Shown here: piece by piece, positions 18,111 to 25,760 of the stretch
How the letters are laid out: each line of letters opens with the position of its first letter
Numbering within the stretch: the first letter of the stretch is position 1
Assembly: GCF_000022565.1 (NCBI RefSeq)
Contig: NC_012483.1
Coordinates: forward strand, 2,232,001 to 2,296,000
Origin: Acidobacterium capsulatum ATCC 51196
Lineage (GTDB): Bacteria > Acidobacteriota > Terriglobia > Terriglobales > Acidobacteriaceae
Direction: 5' to 3'
Length of the DNA: 64,000 nt
The notes under the pieces: model-generated
The model's database searches: none
Seen by the model: the letters and a program-made list of their open reading frames with translations, nothing else
What the model was told of the DNA's origin: nothing
Program-made: the position numbers and the translations under genes

Positions 18111-18731
18111 TTACTCTTTGACAGGCTTCAGCGCTCGCCACACCAGCCACCAGACAATCAGTCCAATGAACGCCAGCGAGCAGACCAGCAGCAGAATCAG
18201 GTGCTTGTGTACGAGTTTGCCGAACAGAACGATGATCTCAGGCCCGTATAACACGGTGAGCAGCCCCTCCACCATGTAGCGAATGGTGCGCCCGATAAAC
18301 ACAGCCAGCAGAAACTGCGGCGTTCTCATCTCGAAGACGCCCGCACCAAACACAAACAGCTTCCAGGGCGTGGGTGGCGGCATCATGGACGGGATGATCA
18401 TCGCCATCATCTCCTGCCGTTCAAAGCGGTCGCGCAGCGCCTCAAAGCGTTTGCGATCAATACGCCGCAGCAGGAAGAGCTCGCCACCGGCACGGCCAAG
18501 GTAATACGGAATGAGAGCGCCAATCGAGGAGCCCACGCCGGCCATGATGGCGTAGATATAAAAATGCCAGCGGTCCGACCAGGCATATCCGGCCATGATG
18601 AGGTCCATGGGGAGCGGGATTGAGCTGGCGTCGATAAATGCGATCACTCCCGCGCCCCAGAAGCCCAGCGGCTTCACAAAGGCGAGGAGAAAAACCTTCC
18701 ACTTCGTCAATAAGGCGATAAAGCGCTTCAA
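18111..18731 (-). CDS. DedA/YqaA-like membrane protein
   Basis: 206 residues from a TTG at 18731. That start overlaps the mogA stop as TTGA and has an AGGA a few bases upstream, so translation should be coupled; an ATG at 18890 would place 53 non-hydrophobic residues inside mogA. Hydrophobic segments begin 'VKPLGFWGAGVIAFIDASSI'. The loop 'PLPMDLIMAGYAW' and the 'SSIGALIPYYLGRAGGE' and 'PPPTPWKLFVFGAGVF' motifs mark the DedA/SNARE-associated family. Members are implicated in phospholipid flipping and membrane homeostasis; the role here is unproven. Confidence 0.85.
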   Translation of the reverse strand: MKRFIALLTKWKVFLLAFVKPLGFWGAGVIAFIDASSIPLPMDLIMAGYAWSDRWHFYIYAIMAGVGSSIGALIPYYLGRAGGELFLLRRIDRKRFEALRDRFERQEMMAMIIPSMMPPPTPWKLFVFGAGVFEMRTPQFLLAVFIGRTIRYMVEGLLTVLYGPEIIVLFGKLVHKHLILLLVCSLAFIGLIVWWLVWRALKPVKE

Positions 18732-19231
18732 TGGACTTCCTGATCTCGGGCGGTATCGTCGTGCTGAGTGTCGCCCTGCAGCAGGCGAAGCGCATGCGGC
18801 AGCAATGGCAGCACCGCGCGCAGTGAGGTCACAGCGCCGCGCGGACTTCCCGGTAAATTCAAGATGATTGACAAGCCCGCTGTGCCGCAAAAAGCTCGGC
18901 TCAAAACGGAAAAAATTGTCTCCTGACGGCCTTCGGACCGCATCAGCTCCGCCACGCCATCGAGCGAGCGGTCACACAGGGGCCGCGTCGCGTCTGGAGT
19001 CACGTCGCGCGGGCCAATCCCAGTGCCGCCGGTCGTCACAACCAGGCGCGCCTGGGCCAGGCAGCCAAGCAGCTCCGCCTGGATGGCCGCCACCTCATCG
19101 GGCACGGTGCGTCGCAAAATCACCGAAAATCCCGCCTCCGCCAATGCCAGCGCCACCGCGGGACCGGAAACGTCTTCACGTTCGCCCCGAAAACAAGAGT
19201 CACTGACGGTGATAACCGCGGAAGAAATCAT
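18728..19231 (-). CDS. MogA/MoaB-family molybdopterin adenylyltransferase
   Basis: 167 residues. Family enzymes adenylylate molybdopterin before molybdenum insertion. The fold signatures are 'AVITVSDSCFRGEREDVSGP', 'VVTTGGTGIGPRDVTPDATR' and 'LNLPGSPRGAV'. The conserved Asp of 'SGP' and 'GPRDVTPD' regions is intact. Start ATG at 19231. No other Mo-cofactor genes are in the window except the distant MoaD-like gene at 59986-60303, which need not be related. Its stop overlaps the dedA start. Confidence 0.88.
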   Translation of the reverse strand: MISSAVITVSDSCFRGEREDVSGPAVALALAEAGFSVILRRTVPDEVAAIQAELLGCLAQARLVVTTGGTGIGPRDVTPDATRPLCDRSLDGVAELMRSEGRQETIFSVLSRAFCGTAGLSIILNLPGSPRGAVTSLRAVLPLLPHALRLLQGDTQHDDTARDQEVH

Positions 19232-19362
19232 CTTTCTCGATTGTAAGGGGAAGAATTCCTTCCGGAAGTTAGGGATTTTCCGCCTTCAATGAGAGAATTT
19301 GCAGAGGAGCCACGCAGCCCCCTTCGGAAGGGGTTTTGCTTCGCCCCTGTTGCAGATTCAGC

Positions 19363-20484
19363 ATGCCGATCACTGAAGTCCCAACGAACCAGGCACCTCC
19401 TGAGCCGCCGACGCCCAGGAATACGCGCAACCGTTACGAAGACCTGGACGCCGATCATCTCCTCCACGTCATTGAAGACCTGGAGGACGCAAAGTCGTGG
19501 GGACGCGTGCGCGAGATGATCTGGGTATCGATCATTCTGCACTTGCTCGTGGCCTGGTTTCTCATCTACGGCCCCAAGCATCTCTGGCATGTTCGCGTGG
19601 TTACGCCGGCAGAGCAGTTGCGGGAGCATCCTCCCAAGCAACTCTCCTACATCCAGCTTCCGCCCGATCTGCTGAAGCAGAAGCCCAAGCAGACCAATAT
19701 TATTTCCGACCAGAATCGAGTAGCCGAAAGCAAGCACCCGGTTCCGGTCAAGAAGACCCCGCAGCAGTTGGAAGCGATGCGCAGGGCGGGAGAATTGCGT
19801 TCGCCCGGACGGCCACAACGGCCTGCCCCGCAGCAGCGGCCCGCCCCAACCCAGCAGGCGCAGCGGCCCATGCCGCGTGGCGCGCAGCCGCAGGCCCAGC
19901 GCGCTCCCAAGACACCTCCGGCGCAACCGCTGCCCAACAACAGCCAGTCGAAGTTAAGCGCTCCCGCGCCCGCGCCAAAGATTCAGAACTTCCGCGCCAG
20001 CACCAGCGTCTCGCCCGGCGAGCAGCTTCAGCAGGCTCTTCGCGCGGCCTCGCGCGGCTCCTATTACGGAGGAGGCGGAGGCGGCCAGAACGGCGGCGAT
20101 GAAGGCATGAATGCGCCCGTGCAGCACAACGGCGAGCAGGGAGCCGTCGAGATTCTGAGCGACACGATGGGCGTGGACTTCAGCCACTATATCCAAAAAG
20201 TCATCGAGGCCACCAAACGGGCCTGGTATCCCATCATTCCCGAAGAGGCACGTCCGCCCCTCAATAAGCAGGGTGAGGTTGCGATCCGCTTTGAGATTTA
20301 CCCAGACGGCAGCGTGCACGTGATGCAGCTTTACGGCCCATCGGGCGATGTTGCGCTCGACCGCGCGGCCTGGGGTGGCATCACGGGCGCTTCACCCTAC
20401 CCGCCGCTCCCCAAGCAGTTCAAGGGCAAATATCTGGCCCTGCAGTTCAACTTCCTATACAACGAAACTCCGGGTGGTCAATAG
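19363..20484 (+). CDS. TonB-family energy transducer-like protein
   Basis: 373 residues. A cytoplasmic N-terminus (about 1-52) leads to one transmembrane helix (WVSIILHLLVAWFLIYGP). A long Pro/Gln/Arg-rich periplasmic spacer (about 135-220) and a Gly-rich stretch follow. The C-terminal TonB domain starts at about 275 ('YIQKVIEATKRAWYPIIP', 'VAIRFEIYPDGSVHVMQL', 'AAWGGITGASPYPPLP'). This is the architecture of a TonB transducer linking proton motive force to outer-membrane receptors. ExbB/ExbD are not nearby. Start ATG 19363; the next gene begins 2 bases after the stop. Confidence 0.85.
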   Translation: MPITEVPTNQAPPEPPTPRNTRNRYEDLDADHLLHVIEDLEDAKSWGRVREMIWVSIILHLLVAWFLIYGPKHLWHVRVVTPAEQLREHPPKQLSYIQLPPDLLKQKPKQTNIISDQNRVAESKHPVPVKKTPQQLEAMRRAGELRSPGRPQRPAPQQRPAPTQQAQRPMPRGAQPQAQRAPKTPPAQPLPNNSQSKLSAPAPAPKIQNFRASTSVSPGEQLQQALRAASRGSYYGGGGGGQNGGDEGMNAPVQHNGEQGAVEILSDTMGVDFSHYIQKVIEATKRAWYPIIPEEARPPLNKQGEVAIRFEIYPDGSVHVMQLYGPSGDVALDRAAWGGITGASPYPPLPKQFKGKYLALQFNFLYNETPGGQ

Positions 20485-20486
20485 CC

Positions 20487-20678
20487 ATGTCAGACTCGCA
20501 GCCGTCCCGCGAGTCTGGTCCCGGCTCGCAAAAACCAGCGGCAGGGCGTGATCCGGACCGTGTGCCGCGCCAGCAGGTGCGCGGCCTGATTCTGCTGGCG
20601 GTGCTTCTCGCTTTCTTTGCGCTGATGCGGGCCAACTGGCATGCTCTCTTCGCGCCCGGCTGGTGGCGCATCTTTTGA
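20487..20678 (+). CDS. Small single-pass membrane protein between tonB-like gene and miaA
   Basis: 63 residues. A hydrophilic, Pro/Arg-rich N-terminus (1-31) precedes a single helix (LILLAVLLAFFALM) and the aromatic C-terminus 'PGWWRIF'. It starts 2 bases after the TonB-like stop and its own stop overlaps a possible TTG start of miaA, so it sits inside a tightly packed operon. No family recognised; the spacing is the main support for reality. Confidence 0.6.
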   Translation: MSDSQPSRESGPGSQKPAAGRDPDRVPRQQVRGLILLAVLLAFFALMRANWHALFAPGWWRIF

Positions 20679-21664
20679 GCCGCGTCCCCGATACAGATCC
20701 TGTCTTGCAACCACTTCTGGTGGTGCTGCTCGGCCCGACCGCAAGTGGAAAAACTGCGCTCTCCCTCGCGCTTGCCGAGCGCTTCAACGGCGAGATTGTC
20801 AGTTGCGATTCGATTGCAGTCTACCGCGAGCTGGAGATCGGTTCGGCCAAGCCCTCACTCGCCGAGCGCGCCCGAGTGCCCCATTACCTCATTGACGTCT
20901 TTGGCCCGCAGGAATGGTGCACGGCCGGAGACTACAGCCGTCTGGGCCGCGCCGCGATCGCTGAGATTAGCGGCCGCCAACATCTGCCGATCGTGACCGG
21001 GGGGACAGGTTTTTATCTGCGAGCGCTGATCGACGGCCTCTTCCCAGGGCCGCCGCGCTCCGCCAAACTGCGCGAGCGCCTCGAACGGAGCGCGCAACGT
21101 CATCCTGCGGGGTGGTTGCATCGCCTGCTCCAGCGGCTCGATGCGGCCGCAGCGGAACGTATTCATGCGAATGACACGCCAAAGCTCATTCGCGCCATTG
21201 AGGTGTGCCTCGCCGCACGGCAGCCCATCACACAGGCCTGGCAGGCAGGCCGCGATCCTCTCACCGGCTACCGCGTGCTGCGCATTGGCCTCAACCCTGA
21301 CCGGCAAGCACTTTATGCACGCATCGATGGCCGCGCCCAGTCGATGTTTGAGTACGGCTTGCTCGAGGAGACCAGCTACATCATGAAGACATACGGCAAT
21401 ACTCTGCCTACGCTCGATGCGCTCGGGTACCGGCAGGCGAAACAGGTGCTGAGCGGCGAGCTTGCGCTGAAGGATGCCATCGCGGCCGCGCAGCAGGGCC
21501 ACCGCAACTATGCCAAGCGCCAGCTCACCTGGTTTCGACGCGAACCGGAGGTCCATTGGCTGGCCGGGTTTGGCGACGATCCCGCCATTGAGGCTGCCGC
21601 GTGTCAAATCATTCAGACAGCGCTCGCCGCGCCGCATTCCACACCGGAGAAGCCACAAGAGTGA
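20663..21664 (+). CDS. miaA: tRNA dimethylallyltransferase
   Basis: Isopentenylates A37 of tRNAs reading UNN codons. The P-loop GPTASGKTALSLALAERF, 'SCDSIAVYRELEIGSAKPS', 'YLIDVFGP', 'IVTGGTGFYLRALIDGL' and the later 'LGYRQAKQVL' and 'NYAKRQLTWFRRE' motifs are family signatures. The start is uncertain: GTG at 20663, or TTG at 20675 overlapping the upstream stop as TTGA; both precede the P-loop. Up to 333 residues. Its stop overlaps the GTG of the next gene (GTGA, 21661-21664). Confidence 0.95.
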   Translation: MAHLLSRVPDTDPVLQPLLVVLLGPTASGKTALSLALAERFNGEIVSCDSIAVYRELEIGSAKPSLAERARVPHYLIDVFGPQEWCTAGDYSRLGRAAIAEISGRQHLPIVTGGTGFYLRALIDGLFPGPPRSAKLRERLERSAQRHPAGWLHRLLQRLDAAAAERIHANDTPKLIRAIEVCLAARQPITQAWQAGRDPLTGYRVLRIGLNPDRQALYARIDGRAQSMFEYGLLEETSYIMKTYGNTLPTLDALGYRQAKQVLSGELALKDAIAAAQQGHRNYAKRQLTWFRREPEVHWLAGFGDDPAIEAAACQIIQTALAAPHSTPEKPQE

Positions 21665-23181
21665 AGAAGTCTTCCCGCGCCATCTTCACCGCCATCTTCG
21701 CGCCCGCCCCCAATCGCACGCCGTGGAGCCTCTTCGCTGGGCTCACCGTGTTGATTCTCTTCGTACAGGGCTACCACCCGTGGTCAAACGACGCCGGCAT
21801 TTATCTCGCCGGTGTCCGCAAGTTGATTGATTCCGGCTTATACCGCTCCGATGCGCCGTTCATCGTCTCTCACACTCATCTGTCGATTTTTGCTCCCGCG
21901 CTGGCTCATTTCATTCGGCTTACCCACGCCAACTTCGCCTGGGCAATCTTCGGCGCGTACCTGTTTTCTACCGCGCTTTTTCTCTACGCCTGCTGGCAGG
22001 TCGCCGTGCGGCTGCTGACCTCTCAGCGCGCACGCCTTGGCGCTCTTTGGATGGCCGCGGCCCTTTATTCCCTGCCAGTCGCGGGTACCGCGCTGGTCAT
22101 CATGGACCCATACCTGACTGCGCGCTCTTTTTCCACGCCGCTTGATCTGCTGGCTGTCTCCGCTGCGCTCGACCGCCGCTATATGCGCACCGGCATCTGG
22201 ATAGTGCTTGCCGCGCTGCTGCATCCGCTCATGGCGGCCTTTGCATTTGCGTTCGTAGTGATACTGATTGCGCTGGACCGGGAACGGCCTCGCTTTGCCC
22301 TGAGCCTCTGCATCATGGGCATACTCGCCGCAGCTATCGCCTATTGGAATGGCCTCTTCGAGCCTATTTTTCTTGCATATCGTGAGGCATTGCTGCTCCC
22401 GGCACATACATTTCTTTTTCTTGGCCGCTGGCAGTGGTACGAGATCGCAGGAGCCGTACTGCCGCTGATTCTTTTCGCTGTCACCGCGTGGAAGTCTGGC
22501 CTTCGCAGCCGCATCGCCCAGACATGCCTGGCCGCGCTACTGACGGGGGCCAGCAGCCTCATCATCGCAGCCTCCTTTGTTCCCGTGCGCGGGCCATATC
22601 TACTGGTCCCCCTGCAGGTCATGCGCATCGATCACATCCTGTATGCACTCGGTGTCATCCTCTTTGGCGGATTGGTCGCGCACCTCACACGCCGCCACAC
22701 ATGGATCGCATTTGTCTTCTTTCTCCTGGCCTTCACCGGCATGGGCGTTGCCGCGCACCTGAGCTATCCAGGATGCCGCGCGGTCGAATGGCCCGGCCTT
22801 GCGCCCAAAAATCCCTGGTCACAGGCATTTCTCTGGATACGCGGCCACACACCACCCAATGCAGTCTTTGCTTTCAATCCGAGGCTCGTTTACCAACCCG
22901 AAGAAGACGAGCAGGGCTTCCGCGTACTGTCAGAGCGCAGCCAGTTGCCCGATGACAAGGACGCCGGAGTCGTCGCCGTCTTCCCCAGCCTCGCCTTCCG
23001 CTGGGCACGCGAGCGCAACGCAACGCTGCACATCAACGCCGAATCCGACGCCGAGCGCGTCAAAACACTCACGCCTCTTGGAGTCACATGGATACTGCTG
23101 CCCCCGAGTGCCGCGACACAATTCTCCTGCCCCTATAGCAACGAGGTAATCAAGGTTTGCCAACTACCGAGGCATTCATAG
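21661..23181 (+). CDS. Polytopic membrane protein, possible glycosyltransferase-like
   Basis: 506 residues from the GTG at 21661, coupled to miaA through a 4-base overlap. About ten hydrophobic helices span residues 20-400. An extracytoplasmic loop 1 carries 'QGYHPWSNDAGIYLAGVRKL'. A soluble C-terminal segment ends with 'LGVTWILLPPS'. The helix pattern and the acidic residue in loop 1 (NDAG) resemble membrane glycosyltransferases of the GT-C type or DUF6798-like proteins, but no catalytic motif is certain. Function unknown. Confidence 0.75.
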   Translation: MKKSSRAIFTAIFAPAPNRTPWSLFAGLTVLILFVQGYHPWSNDAGIYLAGVRKLIDSGLYRSDAPFIVSHTHLSIFAPALAHFIRLTHANFAWAIFGAYLFSTALFLYACWQVAVRLLTSQRARLGALWMAAALYSLPVAGTALVIMDPYLTARSFSTPLDLLAVSAALDRRYMRTGIWIVLAALLHPLMAAFAFAFVVILIALDRERPRFALSLCIMGILAAAIAYWNGLFEPIFLAYREALLLPAHTFLFLGRWQWYEIAGAVLPLILFAVTAWKSGLRSRIAQTCLAALLTGASSLIIAASFVPVRGPYLLVPLQVMRIDHILYALGVILFGGLVAHLTRRHTWIAFVFFLLAFTGMGVAAHLSYPGCRAVEWPGLAPKNPWSQAFLWIRGHTPPNAVFAFNPRLVYQPEEDEQGFRVLSERSQLPDDKDAGVVAVFPSLAFRWARERNATLHINAESDAERVKTLTPLGVTWILLPPSAATQFSCPYSNEVIKVCQLPRHS

Positions 23182-23256
23182 CCCGGCCCTCTCTGGCCAG
23201 TATCGCGATGGCCACCACGCCTGAGCCGGTTGGCGTTGCCGCCAGCCAAAACACCA

Positions 23257-23280
23257 AGGCCGGAGCATCTGCCCCGGCCT
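23257..23280. terminator. Hairpin between convergent genes
   Basis: AGGCCGG and CCGGCCT arms flank a 10-base loop between the stop codons at 23181 (plus) and 23303 (minus). On the minus strand a weak T-rich stretch (TTGGTGTTTTGG) follows. It is a modest candidate for a shared transcript end. Confidence 0.4.
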
Positions 23281-23302
23281 CGTGAATTTCCACTCTTGCG
23301 TT

Positions 23303-24298
23303 CTACTGCACCGTCAGCGCAATGCAGGCGGCACCCGAGCAGCCCGAGCTTGACGTCGCCTGCTGCACCTGCGTGCCGTTGGACGAGTAGGCTGAAACCA
23401 CCAGAGTGTAGGAGCCCTTCGGCGTTCCGGGGTTTGGGAACGGCTTGTGCAGCAGGTAGCCATAACGCGCGCCGCACGCCGTCAATCCAGCCGTACAGAC
23501 CGCCAGCAACGCAACCATGCCCATCATGCGAAGCGCATTTCCGTTCTTGCGGCGCAGCGCGACCACACCGAACAACGCAAATCCGCCCGGCAACAGGAAG
23601 GCGAGATAAGTCTGTCCACGATGGAAGGGCGTCTCGTTCTTTGAGGAATAAATGCCAGAGGCCGCGTAGGTATTAATCTGCATTGAGCTCGTCATCGAGC
23701 CATTGGCGGTGAGGGCGAGAGTGTCAGGGCTGAATGCACAATCCGCCTCCTGCCCGAGTGTGGCCGGCAGGAAGGAACAGGAAAGATCGACGGTACCTGC
23801 AAAGCCGTTTACGGAGTTCACCGTGAGCAGCACCGTGGTGTACTGCCCCGCCGTCAACGTGACAGATGAGGGCGTGGCCGTCACATTAAAACTCGCTACG
23901 GTGGACGTAGTATCTGCCGACACGGCCGCAGGCACAGAGGCCGAGAGCGCATAATCGCTGGTCACCGGATGATAGACCGCGGTTACCTGCGAAACGCCCG
24001 CAGGTAGCGAACTCACTGTGAGCGATGCCGTTCCATTCTGCACAAAAGCCGATCCCAGCGAGCCCTTTGAGGTCTCAAAGCTGACCGAGCCACTGTTCAG
24101 CGGAGCGCTGGTCATGCCGGAGACCGTCGCCTGCAGTGTCAGCTTCCCGTTCACGCTACTCGTGCTCAGGTTCGTGCGCGTCACCTGCTGCGCATGCGCA
24201 GCAGGAATCGAGAGGAGGGTAAGAACGGTGAGGAGCACCACATAGATTGCCGCGCTGGGTTTGCGCTCGCCCGCGCCATACGAAAACTGCCGAATCAT
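23303..24298 (-). CDS. Secreted Ig-like repeat protein
   Basis: 331 residues. A long N-terminal signal (hydrophobic 'IYVVLLTVLTLLSIPAAHA') precedes an Ig-like domain of the Big_3_5 type (about 40-130: 'SGSVSFETSKGSLGSAFVQN', 'VTAVYHPVTSDYALS'). A second beta-rich domain follows (about 135-215). Then come two hydrophobic helices (about 232-250 and 257-275), the second with a Cys-containing 'CTAGLTACG', and a short C-terminal beta segment. Proteins of this kind are abundant and cell-surface associated in acidobacteria; the ligand is unknown. Confidence 0.75.
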   Translation of the reverse strand: MIRQFSYGAGERKPSAAIYVVLLTVLTLLSIPAAHAQQVTRTNLSTSSVNGKLTLQATVSGMTSAPLNSGSVSFETSKGSLGSAFVQNGTASLTVSSLPAGVSQVTAVYHPVTSDYALSASVPAAVSADTTSTVASFNVTATPSSVTLTAGQYTTVLLTVNSVNGFAGTVDLSCSFLPATLGQEADCAFSPDTLALTANGSMTSSMQINTYAASGIYSSKNETPFHRGQTYLAFLLPGGFALFGVVALRRKNGNALRMMGMVALLAVCTAGLTACGARYGYLLHKPFPNPGTPKGSYTLVVSAYSSNGTQVQQATSSSGCSGAACIALTVQ

Positions 24299-24460
24299 TC
24301 GTTAGATCTCTGCTTCCTGAACCGCTGGGGTTGGTCTGCCCGTATTGTATAGGAGGCCACTCCACGCCTGCCCCGGAATTCGACTGGAAGCTTGCCTCAT
24401 GGCCTGCTTTCCGCCGGGATAGCCCCCGCAAATGCGGCCGGCACGGTACGATATTCGGTT

Positions 24461-25675
24461 ATGGCCCATCCACTCTCTGAGCGCTCTCAACTTCGGCACC
24501 TGACCGCCCAACTCGACGAACTGAAGCAAAAGGGTACGCACTTCCGCCTGCGCGTACTGGACGACATTCAGGCCCCAGTCTGCACCTACGACGGCAAAAA
24601 GGTCATTAACCTCGCCTCCAACAACTACCTGGGGCTTTGCGATCACCCCAAGCTGCGCGAGGCCGCCATCCAGGCAATACGCGATTACGGCGTCGGCTCG
24701 GGAGCCGTCCGGACCATCGCAGGCACCATGAAAATTCACATGGAGTTGGAGGAAAAGATCGCCCGCTTCAAAAACGTGGAAGCCTGCGTCGTCTTCCAGA
24801 GCGGATTCACGGCGAATGCCGGCACGGTTTCATCCATTCTTGGCAAAGAAGACTTCATCATCTCTGACGAGCTAAACCACGCCTCCATCATCGACGGCGC
24901 CCGTCTTTCCCGTGCCAAAATCAAGGTCTTCCGTCACAAAGATGTTGCCCACGCCGAAGAACTGCTCAAAGAGGTCGCCAGCGAGCCCGGCCGCAAGCTC
25001 ATCATCACCGACGGCGTCTTCTCCATGGATGGAGACATCGGCCCCGTCGACAAGCTCTGCGATCTCGCGGACAAGTATGGCGCCATCATGATGGTGGACG
25101 ATGCTCATGCCTCGGGCGTGCTGGGCCGCAATGGCCGCGGATCGGTGGATCACTTTGGCTGCCATGGCCGGGTTGATGTGCAGGTTGGCACGCTTTCCAA
25201 GGCCATTGGCGCACTGGGCGGCTATGTTTGCGGCTCCAAAGATCTCATCGACTACCTCTATCACCGCGCGCGTCCATTTCTCTTCTCCACCTCGCATCCG
25301 CCATCGGTGGCCGCCACTTGCATTGCGGCCTTCGACATTCTGGAGAATGAACCCGAGCGCATTGAGCGCCTTTGGAGCAATACGCGCTACTTCAAAGAGC
25401 AGCTCGGCCACGCCGGCTTTGATATCGGCGGCAAATCCACCCCGGCCAGCGAAACACCCATAACCCCGATCATCGTCGGCGACGGCCGCAAGACCATGGA
25501 CTTCTCTCGCGCGCTCTTTGACGCCGGGGTCATGGCCACCGGCATCGCCTTCCCAACCGTTCCTGAAGGCAAGGCCCGCATTCGCACCATCATGACCAGC
25601 GAACACACCCGCGAGCAGCTCGATCAGGCCCTCGACATCATCGTGAAAACCGCAAAGCAGATGTCGATTCTGTAG
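24461..25675 (+). CDS. kbl: Glycine C-acetyltransferase (2-amino-3-ketobutyrate CoA ligase)
   Basis: PLP-dependent alpha-oxoamine synthase of 404 residues, converting 2-amino-3-oxobutyrate plus CoA to glycine and acetyl-CoA in threonine breakdown. Visible motifs are 'NLASNNYLGLCDHPKLREAA', 'GVGSGAVRTIAGTMKIH', 'DELNHASIIDG', 'VDDAHASGVLG' and the PLP-lysine segment 'VGTLSKAIGALGGY' (Lys about 247). Related enzymes (AONS, serine palmitoyltransferase) share the fold, but the sequence pattern is closest to Kbl. Start ATG at 24461. Threonine dehydrogenase (tdh) is not adjacent. Confidence 0.9.
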   Translation: MAHPLSERSQLRHLTAQLDELKQKGTHFRLRVLDDIQAPVCTYDGKKVINLASNNYLGLCDHPKLREAAIQAIRDYGVGSGAVRTIAGTMKIHMELEEKIARFKNVEACVVFQSGFTANAGTVSSILGKEDFIISDELNHASIIDGARLSRAKIKVFRHKDVAHAEELLKEVASEPGRKLIITDGVFSMDGDIGPVDKLCDLADKYGAIMMVDDAHASGVLGRNGRGSVDHFGCHGRVDVQVGTLSKAIGALGGYVCGSKDLIDYLYHRARPFLFSTSHPPSVAATCIAAFDILENEPERIERLWSNTRYFKEQLGHAGFDIGGKSTPASETPITPIIVGDGRKTMDFSRALFDAGVMATGIAFPTVPEGKARIRTIMTSEHTREQLDQALDIIVKTAKQMSIL

Positions 25676-25687
25676 CGGCAAACGACA

Positions 25688-25726
25688 CAAGAGAGAAGAG
25701 GCCTGCACATGCAGGCCTCTTCTCTT
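25688..25726. terminator. Bidirectional hairpin between kbl and the M13 peptidase
   Basis: An 18-bp stem with a two-base bulge has arms beginning CAAGAG and ending CTCTTG, GAAGAGGCCTGCA pairing with its exact complement. It lies between the convergent stops at 25675 and 25761. The arms are pyrimidine/purine rich, so each strand has a short T-rich side (TCTTCTCTT). Confidence 0.65.
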
Positions 25727-25760
25727 GCGCCGAAGGCGCATCCGCTTCGACAGCCAGCCT

